Assembly: GCA_016630905.1 (NCBI GenBank) | Contig: WBMQ01000011.1 | Location: 744,001 to 808,000, forward strand | Length of the DNA stretch: 64,000 bases | Origin: Capillidium heterosporum | Taxonomy: Eukaryota > Entomophthoromycota > Entomophthoromycetes > Entomophthorales > Capillidiaceae | Direction: 5' to 3' | Notes under the pieces: model-generated | What the model saw: the letters and a program-made list of their open reading frames with translations, nothing else | Database searches by the model: none | Told to the model about the DNA's origin: nothing | Translations under genes and position numbers: made by a program | Shown: positions 23,356-34,831 of the stretch, piece after piece | How positions within the stretch are numbered: the stretch's first letter is position 1 | Layout: every line of letters begins with the position of its first letter

Positions 23356-25118
23356 CTTCTAATAAAACTTGAGTTCGTGCCAGCAGCTTTAAAGTCAAAT
23401 TTCTTGAAATGCTTCTTTTAAAATTTTGTTAAACTTGCCTTTTGTTCATTTATTGATGCCATCGAAACTGTATTTCCTATCCAATCGATCAAGCTAGGCT
23501 GGAAGTCTTATATTGCCTCCAGACATAGAATAACACATTTGTTTATTTATAGAGCTGTATAAAAGAATTTAGTTACATTGTAACCACAAGTTTTCATAGT
23601 TATATATATATAACTTAAAAAAGAATATGTTAGGGATCCATACTTTAAAGTATAAAGCAAAGAATAGCAATTCTTTGTTGTACATAGAAGCTGAAGCTGG
23701 AATTTAATAAAGTTCAATTTTGGCCTTAGTATTTGAAGTTTACTGCTTATAGATTCTATTAAAGTTTTTAATTGATTAGCAGAAGTTTGTATATATCTGG
23801 ATATCAAATAAAAGCTCACTTTCAATTGAAAAATCGATAGTAAATATATATACTACTAGTTGTATTATATTAACGCTTATTGGTATATCTCAACAACGCA
23901 TAGCAAAGATTTTTAATCGGTGAAAGAACCTTCTTTCTGTTCAACAGAACACTTATTTGAGAACTAATTCTATAATTCAATAGGAATAAGTGCTAAATTT
24001 ATCAAACAACTTATAGCACTATACTGTGAAAGGGGCACCTACTTATAGAAGATGCTACGATCGGAAAATAAAGAGCTTTTACAAAATTACCTACAACCAC
24101 ATATATCTGCATTGATTATAAAGTCACATAACAATCTTTACCATACTTATCTAAAAATATAAACTATATAGTCCATATTACCTAAATGATTAATAGTAGC
24201 TTTAAATTCTTCCATTTTCTACATTTTTTGTCTATATTATCGGGTATGTTTCATAAAAATGAAATTCAGCTCGAACTTGATCTAAGTCGTAAAAACCTTT
24301 AAAATACTGAACATCTTGAGTTTAAGCTTTCGGGGAATGATGCTGGAAGAAGTATACACCATTACCTTTATAAATGCAGCTATAATAGTAAAACACCATT
24401 ACCCACTCACCATAGCTAACGAAAGTTTAATATCATCAATGCTATAGGCTGGCAATTGATTATGAAGCAGATCAGATCTATTAGTTTGATTTACAGGCTC
24501 AAGCTCAAAGAACTCGGCTAGCATTATTAATCCTAAATCATTTGAAATAGAAGATATAAGATTTGTGCAGTAAAAGTTAAGAGTTAACTTTATAAAATTT
24601 ACCTTTATTATGGTGAAAAATGGATCGATATTTTGGGTGTGTTGAAAATGAAATAACAAAAGTTATATGAGAGTACAAATAATACAATCGTAATCCACAT
24701 TTATCTTAAGAATTTGTGTATGTCCCTTTTGTTTAAATTTCATTATTTGATATATCGATAGCAATATAACTATAAAAATGATAGCCTTAATTAAAGTTAG
24801 TGTCTCGTATATATCACAACACTTGAATATTTATCAATAAAAGATTATAAGAGCCTTTAATTTTACCTTTACTTACAAATACTCTACATAAATCTTGGAT
24901 CATTAGTTCTTAGCAATTCATTATTTATATCTCCATTCATCATTCTCTACTTGAAAAAGAGCTGTAGATTTTTTCAAAGCTTGGAAAGGCTATTGTTAGC
25001 TTTCACTTCAACTTTATCCAAATCGATGACGTCTACCTCGATCCAAGCACATGCCAATTTAGAATTTGATTTAGGTAGGTATACTAAGGAAAGAGTCATC
25101 AGATATTTGTTTGATTTA
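23356..25118. other. AT-rich spacer with a doubtful short exon
   Basis: At 24399-24700 (-) a stretch reading LAEFFELEPVNQTNRSDLL...PAYSIDDIKLSLAM could be an exon, preceded by a possible 3' splice site (ATTTAG). No start, stop or domain could be established. The rest holds nothing recognisable. Confidence 0.3.
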
Positions 25119-25124
25119 GCCGAC

Positions 25125-25167
<43 letters not shown>

Positions 25168-25191
25168 TGCGTTCAATCCGCAGTGTCGGCA
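25119..25191 (+). tRNA. tRNA-Phe (GAA), intronless
   Basis: A full 73-nt cloverleaf: acceptor GCCGACA/TGTCGGC with discriminator A, D-stem GCTC/GAGC, anticodon stem TCAGA/TCTGA with loop CTGAAGA (anticodon GAA at 25152-25154), variable AGGTC, T-stem CTGCG/CGCAG with loop TTCAATC. The B box GTTCAATCC is canonical. TTTTT at 25195-25199 is the probable RNA polymerase III terminator. No CCA is encoded, as usual for nuclear eukaryotic tRNAs. Confidence 0.96.
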
Positions 25192-25521
25192 TTCTTTTTA
25201 CATCCTCACTAAACTTAGGACGACTATATGTTCACTTTTATATTTGCACTTTTAAATAATGTAAAGGCAAGAGATGTGATATAAAAATACATTGTACCTA
25301 TTTACTTTATAGTACTGGATTATTATATCTGATCAATATCTTTATTCTAATTTTGATAGCACTCTTTATTTAGTTTAAAAAGTATTTATATACTGATGTT
25401 AAAACAATCTAAATATACAAAATATATTTGTTCAAAACTTTTATTGATTAGTACAAGTTGATTACAACTGATGATCAAAATTGCAACTAGTTGCATAATA
25501 AATAGTAATCCTAACGAACAC
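25192..25521. other. Short AT-rich spacer
   Basis: Apart from the tRNA terminator, it holds only the presumed 3' untranslated region of OPT copy 1. Confidence 0.5.
25195..25199 (+). terminator. RNA polymerase III T-run terminator of tRNA-Phe
   Basis: Five consecutive T beginning four bases after the last tRNA base, the standard Pol III stop. Confidence 0.8.
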
Positions 25522-27577
25522 TTAGTCCGAGCAACTAGCAGCATCGTTATCAGGACAGGCGAACCCAGTAGATACGACGGCTTGATTAATACCAGCTACA
25601 ATGAAGATGGCATGGACAACACCACCAATACCTTCACCAGCCAACATACCACTAGCGATACCAATGGCTCCAATCTCATAGGTCTCAGGTCGTAGTCTCT
25701 TCCATACCTCGACAATGACGGCACCCATACCATTAGCTAATGCAACGTAGGGGGTGGTGGTGACGAAGGCCATACCAAAGGCATTCATGTTGGGGATGTA
25801 GTCACGGTACTCCTTCAACCAAGTTCGGCGTAGGACAACGATGATGAAGGTTAAGATACCAAATACCAAACTAGCAATGGCTGAAGATACAGGGATGGCA
25901 TTGTCCTTTTCGATCAAAGCAGAGGCAACAGAGGCCCAAGCTACACCAGAAGGAACTTTGAAGGGACAGTGTTCCAAACCAGCCTTACTCAAAGAACAGG
26001 GATAAGCTTTGGCAAAGACCCAGAACATGACAACAGCAGCAAAAATACCAATAATAGAACCGAAGAACTGGGCCTTGAATTGGGATCTTGGGGAGGCTTT
26101 TAAGATGTGGCCGGTCTTGAGATCAGAGACCATATCTACGGTTTGAGCAGCACAAGACATGGAGGCAATACCAGCAATCAAGTTAGCTTTCAAGGCGATA
26201 GTTGTATCGGGATAGGATAAGCCAGAGAAGGCAAACTGGGAGACTTTTCCAATGGAACCCATAGGATTGATATCAATATCACCGGCTGACTGAGTACCAA
26301 TGAATGCTAAAATGAACCCGAGGATAACAGCTAAAAAGCAACCACCAATTGGTACTTCAAAGGTGAAGTGAAGGACTAGGATTGTGAAAATGGAGGTCAA
26401 GGTTAAGCCGGGGATCCAAACCTTCTTGGGTATCTGTAGATGGGCAGGAACAGGATCGATCTCGTTTTCGTTGGCGTGAGTCTTAGCATTGAACTTTTCG
26501 GGATACTTGGCAGCTAGAGCGTTGATTACATTGACGTAGAGACCATGGAAAGCATTCATTATAGTCTTGTAGTTTAGCAGCAGCTCGGTGAAAGTGGCTA
26601 CAATGATGATGGTGACACCGGGCCAAATAAACCAGTATTGGGTAGTAGGTTTACCATCGGTGCTGAATCCATAGACTCGCTTGTTGGTAAGGATATCGGT
26701 GCCGTAGAAAAGACTAGGGCCAGCAATGGCAAAGGCAAACAGTTCACCAGCAACAAAAGACATGGCTGTGTTCATGCCTACCAACATACCACTTCCAATA
26801 AAGGCTCCGGTGGCTTGCAATCTCCAGCCCCATCGGACATCGGCATCAATGAGACCCTGGTGGCCGGCAGCCGAACCGATCCAGTACAAAATGTGGAAGT
26901 CAAAGAGGAAAGGGCACGAAGAAGGCTAGGATTTTCCACAGGAACATGACGGTGAACCCGTAGAAGATCCATTTACCTTGGGCAAACGCTGACTTCTCGG
27001 CATTGCTGTCGCTATGTAATGTTCTGATGGATTCGGCGGCAGCGGTAGGTGTAGGGAAGACCAACTTCTGTTGGATGATAAAGTACTTGCGTAAGGGAAC
27101 TCCGAAGAACATGCCGTGGAAGGCTGCAGCCGTGGTCCACAAAAATAGGACGCCCCAGGCATCGTCGACTTGAGGCAACAGGTTCAAAAGGTACATGGCA
27201 GGGATACCCGACTGGAACCCGGCTGACATGGAACCAACGGCGGTTGCGGACGACTGCAAGGTGGCATTCTCTTGTTGAGTGAATGGCCCGCCACCGATTA
27301 CTCTGTTGAGAACTAGGGACAGAGGCTTCATAACGACATATCCCAAAATGGCCCCGAACATAGCGGCTGAGAAGGTGTTACCGGCCTTCAACCCTAGGTA
27401 CATGTTGCTAGCTACTACGATCACACCGATCAAAGAACCTACGATCGCTGAACGGAAGGTGAAGTGACTAGAATCATCACCGATGTAATCATCGGAAAAG
27501 GGAGTCGGTAAGTCTAAATCGTATCTAGGATCTGGCTTTTCGATCTTCGGGGGTTGAGTAGATGTATCTATCGTCAT
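25522..27577 (-). CDS. OPT family transporter (YSL / YGL114W-like), copy 1, one +1 frame disruption
   Basis: Proton-coupled oligopeptide or metal-chelate transporter of the OPT family, about 680 residues with 12 or more membrane segments. The N-terminus MTIDTSTQPPKIEKPDPRYDLDLPTPF is specific to this copy. The conserved part begins DDYIGDDSSHFTFRSAIVGS, then NMYLGLKAGNTFSAAMFGAI and GGPFTQQENATLQ. The gene lacks introns. The frame breaks at 26900, where GTG CCC TTT CCT CTT TGA C ends in TGA; copy 2 has GTGCCCTTCCTCTTTGAC and reads through as VPFLFDFHIL. One extra T explains it. The rest to CPDNDAASCSD-TAA is open and includes GDIDINPMGSIGKVS, intact here but scrambled in copy 2. Membrane location is certain from hydrophobicity; the substrate is not. 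Confidence 0.9.
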
Positions 27578-28471
27578 TATGCTTAATATAAATTAATTAG
27601 GAGGTTGTTCGTGTTAGTAGTGTGTATAATAGGATAACTGTTGAAGTATCTATTTCTATTAACAGGAGACTGTTGAAGGCTTTGAGAATTAAAAAACGGA
27701 AGCTGAAACTTTTGGTTGTCAATTGGCGGTGGCGGTACCTTTGGCCTTTTATACGATTTGAGCCTTCACTTATTACTAATCTCAAAATTACATATTTCTA
27801 ATTCCCTAGTCCCAACTCAGTGCCTACAGAAATGAAGTTCTTGGGCACAATTTGTTCTTTGTGTAAATTTTGATTCAAATTGTCACCTGACCAATCGTTT
27901 TGACAGATCTTTGGTACTTTTTCTAAACCAAATTGAGAATCGGATTTCCAACTTACCTGGTCTGGGAACTTCTAAAGGTTTTGTAAGCGGCTATTGTAAA
28001 ATTGTTTGGCAATATGGCGATATAGTCAAGGATAATTACACCATAGTTGGTTGTATTGCAAATAGGGTATTTTTAGATTGGGATTTAGTTGTGTTCGGCA
28101 CGATTGGTTACTGTAAAGATGAGAATTACAATTAGAAAAGTTTTCTTTTGACAAGCTAATTAGGGTGAGCTAGAGTCGAGAGCTGCTCTACTTAAGACTG
28201 CGTTGAATATATATGTATGATTACAAATGCTTCACTAATAAAAATCTATCGAATCATTATATTAAAGTTTATCTCTATGCTTTTACTCTAATTAAAGTTC
28301 AATACGGCTGTTTATCTACAACTGGATAATATAGTTTACTATGGACTAATGTTGACGTTCACCAGCATTGGTGCTAAAAACTCAACTAGAATCAATAATA
28401 GAATAAATAAAACTTTATTCTCAAACTACGATAGTATAAAACTAGTCGCTTCCAAAAGCTTCACATATCAT
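27578..28471. other. AT-rich spacer upstream of OPT copy 1
   Basis: Promoter side of OPT copy 1. It shows no similarity that I can see to the region upstream of copy 2, so the duplication ends near the coding boundary. No other gene. Confidence 0.45.
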
Positions 28472-30350
28472 TTAATTTGGAAAAATTATCACGATACCAC
28501 CCCTCATTGCTAGTCTTCGTAATATATCAATATAAAATAGGATATCCGAGCCGAAAGTAGGATGTTCCTTCAACCCATGTATAATTTTCAGACCAACTGA
28601 TATGAATAGACTCGTTTGGTTGGGGTGGTTGTGATAACTCTCGATTAGGAAGATAAGGCAATTGAAGAGGGCAAACATCTTGATCCTAAAGTACGACTCA
28701 TTCTTTAAATCTAAACTGTGGTAGAGGATTTGAGTACGGCAATTTTTAGCTAACTCTAAGTTAGTAGATCTTGATCTAAGTTTTTGAAACATGTTGATAG
28801 AACTTGGTAAAGCAACGCTTTTACTATTGCCTGTTCATATAGTGATGTAAAGATATTGACTAGAATTAAGTAAAATACTCTTTTATCCAAGTTTTTGATT
28901 CCTAATGTAGTACTTTCCTTTTCAACTTATAGACATCCACAAAAATATCGATTAGTATATCCCTAAACTGACATCTCAATCTGCCAATATACCATAAAGG
29001 GTTTCTATAGTCTACTTCGTAGCTTTTACCGTTACAGAACAGGTTGAAGTAGTATTGAACCTTATGTAGGATGAAGCTAGTCCTATACCCTAAGCGACAG
29101 GTTATCAATAGTATATTTTCTTCAAAACATCCTTTCATTTCATCGGAGTTTAATAATTCTTTTGAGTTCATGGCAGTAAAGAGAGCTTTAAAGTCCAAGC
29201 TGTAATGATTGTTGTTGACCAATATATTGCCATCCAAAGCTTCATACATGTTTAAAGTAAAGATACAGGATAAATAACACTCAAGAATAATCTTTCTACT
29301 CAATTGAACCTTGGATGTATGTAGATAAAGGCCTATCTAGCAAGTTAAAGACAGTGTGTTTTTCATTAATTGTAGCAGTGTTTAATTTATATTTTCGCAT
29401 GCCTTCATTTAAAATACACAACGCCTGAACCAAAGCCAAAATAATTCTCCCAATTTGCTCCTTTAAAGCTCTTTCGAAGCAGTGCTCCACGGCGTTCGTC
29501 GAGATATCTACTAAAGTGCTACTTTTTAAAAAGATTGCATCACATAGCCATATCGTATACCTTAAAAATATAGATCTTTCGATCGAAAAGAAGCTTTTCC
29601 TGATGAATAGATATAGGATAAAGGTATGGTGTTTGAAGCAAGTGCTAATTGCTACCATATAAATGGTGTAGTGTTCGTTAAAAAGCTTGGATTCCAAGCT
29701 GCAATCGAAAAATGGTACACATGTTTTGACATTAAGTTCAAGGTTCTGATTCAAAATGTGAGAGAACAAAATCGATTTAATGTTATAAAAAAGCAACAAA
29801 TTTTTCAACAAGATGTTGGAAGTTATGAGTCCACTATTTGATATCAACTCAATGACAAACAGTGGGATTCTAAACTTTGATATCTTGATTTTGATAAAGT
29901 GCGTCCTCGACTGATATTTAACTAAGGTTTCGATGGTTGCATACTTGAATACTTTGACACGATATTGAACTTTGTAAAAATACCTCCTCCTTTGGATATT
30001 CTACTGATGGTGGACTTCTCTTTTTAAGGATGACTAGACCCAAGATTTGCTACCAAGTATAAGCATCTGCTTTAAAAAATCAGAGTCGCTGGTTATACTT
30101 TTTATATCCAGCTAATGGATTGGTTTATAATCTACACTGAGTGATGTACATTGACTGCAGGGCTTTCTTCTATCACTCATTTTCCTTGGAGTGTAGCAGT
30201 TATCACAGATTTGACAGCTATAATTGATATCATCTACTAAGCTAAAGCTTTTAAATATAAGAGGTTGGATGACTGCATATTTAGAAGTATTTAATAGATT
30301 GTAGGCTTTATGGAGCCTTTTATTTAAATTGTAAGTTGGTTATTTAATGC
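28472..30350 (-). pseudogene. Decayed member A of an unrecognised CxxC / F-box-like family
   Basis: Three long open segments on the minus strand run in order from an N-terminal part near 30350. The N-terminal part reads LNKRLHKAYNLLNTSKYAV, then a cysteine cluster CQICDNCYTPRKM...RRKPCSQC, which could bind zinc. Next is 29296-29847 (SLESKLFNEHYTIYMVAIS, ERALKEQIGRIILALVQAL), then 28902-29303 (FILHKVQYYFNLFCNG), and the end at 28472-28792 (MFALFNCLIFLIESYHNHPN). They are separated by frameshifts and stops, including one TAG just after SVDYKPIH. The N-terminal Leu/Arg/His pattern resembles the F-box remnants nearby, but I cannot name a family. A parallel copy lies immediately upstream (30908-33260). 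It could be an intron-rich gene in part; the in-frame stops argue for decay. Confidence 0.5.
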
Positions 30351-30907
30351 AAATGTATGAAAATATACTAACAATTCGTTACTATGGATCTTATCTAATG
30401 GTAAAAAAAATATAATTCGATAACAAGGTTTAAAATATCATCCAATTGAATTGAATTTAAATGGAATTATATTTTCTAATGCCACTTAGCCTTGTACATT
30501 AAGTGGATACATAATTAAAGTATGATTCTGTCAAGACAAACTTCTAAAGGCTATTTCTGGAAACGAACTGCTGTCATTTGGGTTTACTTGGTATTTTTAG
30601 CTTAGAAATTTATAAAGGCAATATTAAGTAAATCTAGATAGGAGTAATTTGGATGCATATACATTTGCTATCAAAAATATAGTTTCGCACAATAAATATA
30701 TGTGTAAAACTATATGCTATATATTTTTATGGAGGATTCCTCTCTGATGGCTTGAAAGTTCATTTTACTTTTTCTGGTGACTAGTGCCAAGCTAACTGTC
30801 ATTAGTTAGCGCTAAAGTTTAACTTTCATTGACTTAAACTTGATAAGTACATTATATTTGTAGAATTTGTAAGATTTATTAACTTGATCTATGCCAAGTA
30901 AATCAGT
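30351..30907. other. AT-rich spacer between relics A and B
   Basis: Nothing recognised beyond AT-rich sequence. Confidence 0.4.
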
Positions 30908-33260
30908 TTAAGACAACTTGACATTATTTTTGTTGCCAGCTTGTATAAGAAATCCAATTTGGTCAAGACAGAAAAACTGAAAATTAGAAAGGACTTTCAA
31001 TTCTTCCAGGCTTCTCAAATCCATTAGTATAAGCAACATGGCAAAGTTCGGATGGTTGTGATAGCTTTCAATCAAGAAAATGAGGGCAATGAATATGGAA
31101 AATATTTTCATCCTAAAGTACAGCTTGGCCCTTAAATTCATGGAATATATGAATATTTTGTTGCATTGGTTTTTATTAAACTCTAGATCGGTATTTCAAG
31201 GTACAAGTTTTGGTGAAGAGTAACTTGCATTTTGTAACGAGTTGTCTTTGGGTTCTATCGACTTGTAAAAATATAATTTAGATGAGAAGGTCATAGTATG
31301 ATATTAAAAATGTGAATCTAGATGTGCTTATAATGTGCTTCAGCTTATATACTTCGTCTAAGTTGTCGAAAAAAGTATTTCTAAACTACTTCCACAATCC
31401 ACCAATATACTGCATGGCATTCCCACTATCGATCTTACTGCCGTTATCGGTACAGACTAAACTGAAGTAGTACTGTAGCTTATGGAATATAATATGGCTT
31501 TTGTATTTCAAGCTGCATAGGATCAACAACCTGCTCTTATAGAGCTTTTAGTCGGCTTCTTTTACATTTAGCAGCATGTCTGGGTCCATAGCGTCGTAGA
31601 TTGCCTTGAAGCTCCAGGTGTTTCTATAATTGTCAACAGGTATGTTGATACCAACTCTTTTTAAATAAAAGAACAGAAATGAAGGTTAAGTGACGTTTAA
31701 TTATGATGTCTCTATTTAAACTAGATCTTGGAAGGTATCAGTGGAGTCTTAGCTGATATACCAAAGGTAATATATTACCAAGTACATATGAAGATAGTGG
31801 AAGTACTCTCTTTCCTAGATCTGCATTCAGGATATACAGTGCCTGAATTAAGGTCAAATTCGGTCTTCTAAACTGCACTTTGAGAGTTGCTTCGAGGTAC
31901 TTTGTTAAGACTTTTGCTAGTTCATCTACATGAGAACACCCTTCAAATACATTATACTACGTCATCCCTGCGCTTTGAAATACCTACCATTCATTAGTAT
32001 ACATTCTAACTAATAGCGAAGTGCTCAAATTACCTAAGACCGATTTCTATTGAGAAGGTAAGTTTGGGATTTCGGACTTAATGCCGGATTTCTCTGATGG
32101 TTGACTTGCAGAGAAAGTGAATCCAAAATGCGGAGGCGGACAGCAGTAATTAGGATAGTGACTCTCCGGTTCATTAAGAAAAGAGTTCACTGACAAGCCT
32201 CCAAATTATGCCTTGTTTCGGATCTACCATATAAGGAGGACAAAGGAGGAAAAGAAAAGGGAGAGAAGAGACAGAGAGAAAAGACAGACAGGGAGAAGAG
32301 AGAGAAAAGACAGACAGAGAGAGAAAAGAGAGAGAGGATAAGAAGAGGACAAAAACGGGAAACAGACCACCAAACAAGAATAAACAGATAGGAGGACAAA
32401 AAGGACGGTGAAAGAACAAGAGGGAAAGAAAAAGAGTTTCTGGATCGCTTTCATCAATAGAGGAAAATAATAATACAACGCATTTTACAAAGAATGGACG
32501 CTCTCTGGAAAAAATGCTTTTGGTGAATATAGGTGGGAGGAAGGTGTAATGTTTAAAGTACCCATTGATACCTTTAGCGTATAGGTCGTAATTATCCCTC
32601 AAAAACTTGAATTCGATATCCAAATCGAGAATTGTTACTAGGACCTTTATGGTACTACTCAGGTTTTTGTTTAAGATGAAGGAACAGTGCCGGTACGACA
32701 AAGAATATGTCCAATGGATCTTAAAATTAAATGTAAAGGGTTACTAGATTTTTAATTAGAATCAGCCCGATGATGAGTAGGTGCATCTTGATTTCGATAT
32801 AGTACGTCTTTGGATAGAATCTAGTCAGTGATGTGGTATCACAGTATCCGTATCTCTTTAATTTGTTGTTGAATTTGGTTGCTACATCCTTTCCAATCTT
32901 CAGTTTGAAAGTGAAAGACTTGACTTCATTCAATATATCATTGATCTAGGTACTGCTCTCTAGTACAAATAGGTGTCCAAAAAATTGAATTTGTCAGCCA
33001 TAAGTCATTTTATCTTAATTTCTTGGTCCTTCATGCACTCTACTTTTTGCTAAACATCGACTACGGGATTCCTTGCGAGCACACCTATTTCGTATTTTAC
33101 AGCAGTTGTTGTAGATTTGACGCGTGTAGTCGATCCCATCTACCAATTTGAAAATTATAGCATGAAAGTTTGGTGGTAGCTTCGGCCAAGTATATATAAT
33201 AATTTCACTGTATCTATTGACAAGCTTTTAGGAGCCAGTGCAATTTATATTTAGTTGATT
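30908..33260 (-). pseudogene. Decayed member B of the same CxxC / F-box-like family, with an insertion
   Basis: Parallel copy of relic A. Matching blocks: MKIFSIFIALIFLIESYHNHPN at 30908-31141 against MKMFALFN..IFLIESYHNHPN; IIFHKLQYYFSLVCTDN at about 31470 against FILHKVQYYFNLFCNG; LAKVLTKYLEATLKVQF...IQALYILN at about 31830-31920; and SFILNKNLSSTIKVL...FKHYTFLPPIFTKSIFSRERP at 32450-32701. The cysteine cluster at about 33090-33160 has lost several Cys. Between 31950 and 32450 the parallel breaks off, and a purine-rich tract fills part of the gap. Frameshifts and stops are frequent, so this copy is more decayed than A. Confidence 0.5.
32232..32436 (+). repeat. Polypurine (GA-rich) tract of about 200 bp
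   Basis: The plus strand is almost purely A and G with scattered C, built from variants of GAGAGAAAAGACAGACAG. It is the only long low-complexity GA tract in the window and lies inside gene relic B, where the similarity to relic A stops. Such tracts can form triplex DNA and expand by slippage. Confidence 0.85.
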
Positions 33261-34831
33261 AGTGAAATATAGACTGATATTTGATAGCGTAAGCACATCA
33301 AAGTAACATAGCTCCCTATCGAAATTTGGTGCGTATCTAACTAAAGTAGATAGAACAACATAATAAGATTTTTGGAGGAACTTTTCTATTTAGGTTTAGG
33401 TTTGTCGATAGCTGGGATGGTATCCTAATATAACTAGCTTTCAAGAGATAAAGCTCTATCACAATTTCCTATTTTTGTGTATGTTGTCTTTGGACATCTG
33501 CTTGTCAAAGAGATAATTATACAGATACTAATTATTAGACCAATCTTTTAAATGGCAGTTGCCAGAAAACCTGATATTAAGAAAAATGTCTCACAATTTT
33601 TAAATTGGTATTCCCTTTAAAATAGAAACACCAGCAACTATAAAATTAAAAATACTTATGTACATTGAGTCTAATACATTTAATAATTTTGGAACTCCAC
33701 GTGTAGTATCTATTTGATACTGTAACTTCCAAGGTATGTTAAGCTATGTCAGAAATTTCAAAGTATATATACTGATCGGGTTTAACTATATACAGTTTTT
33801 ATAGGTAATTCAATTAATATGTAATTTATAGTTAAGTTTCATTCTTATTCGCTTAATTTATCCGAAAATGGAGATTTATAATGGCAAATGCGTGTTATAT
33901 TTGCTAATTGCTGGAAAGCAGTCATCAAGACAGATTCAACAAATTGAAAGGTGCTGTGGAGTTATGATATATCTAAAAATGCCTTACATAATTTCTAGAA
34001 AATATACTCAATATATATAAAAATGAAGCTAAACTAGTTACAGAGATACTTTATAGTAAGGAAAGTTATTTAGAGTCTGTTTTAAAGTGGCTAACATATA
34101 GAATTTGATTTAGTTGTACCATAGCTGATAATTTGGTTATTTTAGTATATAATTAATTTGGGATTTTAGTATTCCTTTTGAAATGAGCTCTATGTTTCTA
34201 GATTATCGACTAATAGTTGCTAAGCAAAAAAGTTCTTCGACGTTACTATAAATCGGATTCTATACTTACTTCAATACAACTCATAGTTGAACAAGTCTTT
34301 CAACATATTGAGTGTCCACGTTTTTATAGTTAGCTACTGTCAACTAGAATGCTTATCGTATATCTTCTATTTTGAATGAATTGTAAGAAAAAGCCTTTTC
34401 AGTCACAAAGACTATGTATAAGTATGGGGTGGTATAGATTTCAACTGATACCTATCTATTGGCCTGTTAATCACATTGTAAAAAGGATAATTGTCTTATC
34501 CTGCTCGGAGTACTTTTAGCTTTGGTGGTTGTTCATCAACTCAGTAGATGAAGAATGGGCTAAGAATTCAAATTTACAAGTAATAAAAAAAGATAAATAT
34601 ACATTATATGTAATTATATATTCGAGAAAACTTGACGTGTATTTACTTCCACTACATACATATATATATATTGAGTATCAAAGTTATAAAATATAATTTT
34701 ATAAACCATTTTCAAAGCTACAAACTTTTTTAACGAATATAATATCTTAAACATAATCCAATAGCATACAGCTTGAACTACTGAAAGTAAAAACCTCGAT
34801 TACACAACATGAAAAAACTTAGACTACGATT
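33261..34831. other. AT-rich spacer, 1.6 kb
   Basis: No coding character, RNA gene or recognisable repeat beyond short TA runs, e.g. near 34661-34675. Confidence 0.4.

Noticed and set aside
24951..25259. A 102-codon frame on the plus strand
   Set aside because: It runs straight through the tRNA-Phe gene; the tRNA explains the sequence and the frame has no domain.
32174..32701. A Ser/Leu/Phe-rich protein, apparently multi-pass membrane, on the minus strand
   Set aside because: The hydrophobic run is only the complement of the GA-rich tract; only the first 80 residues match the relic family.
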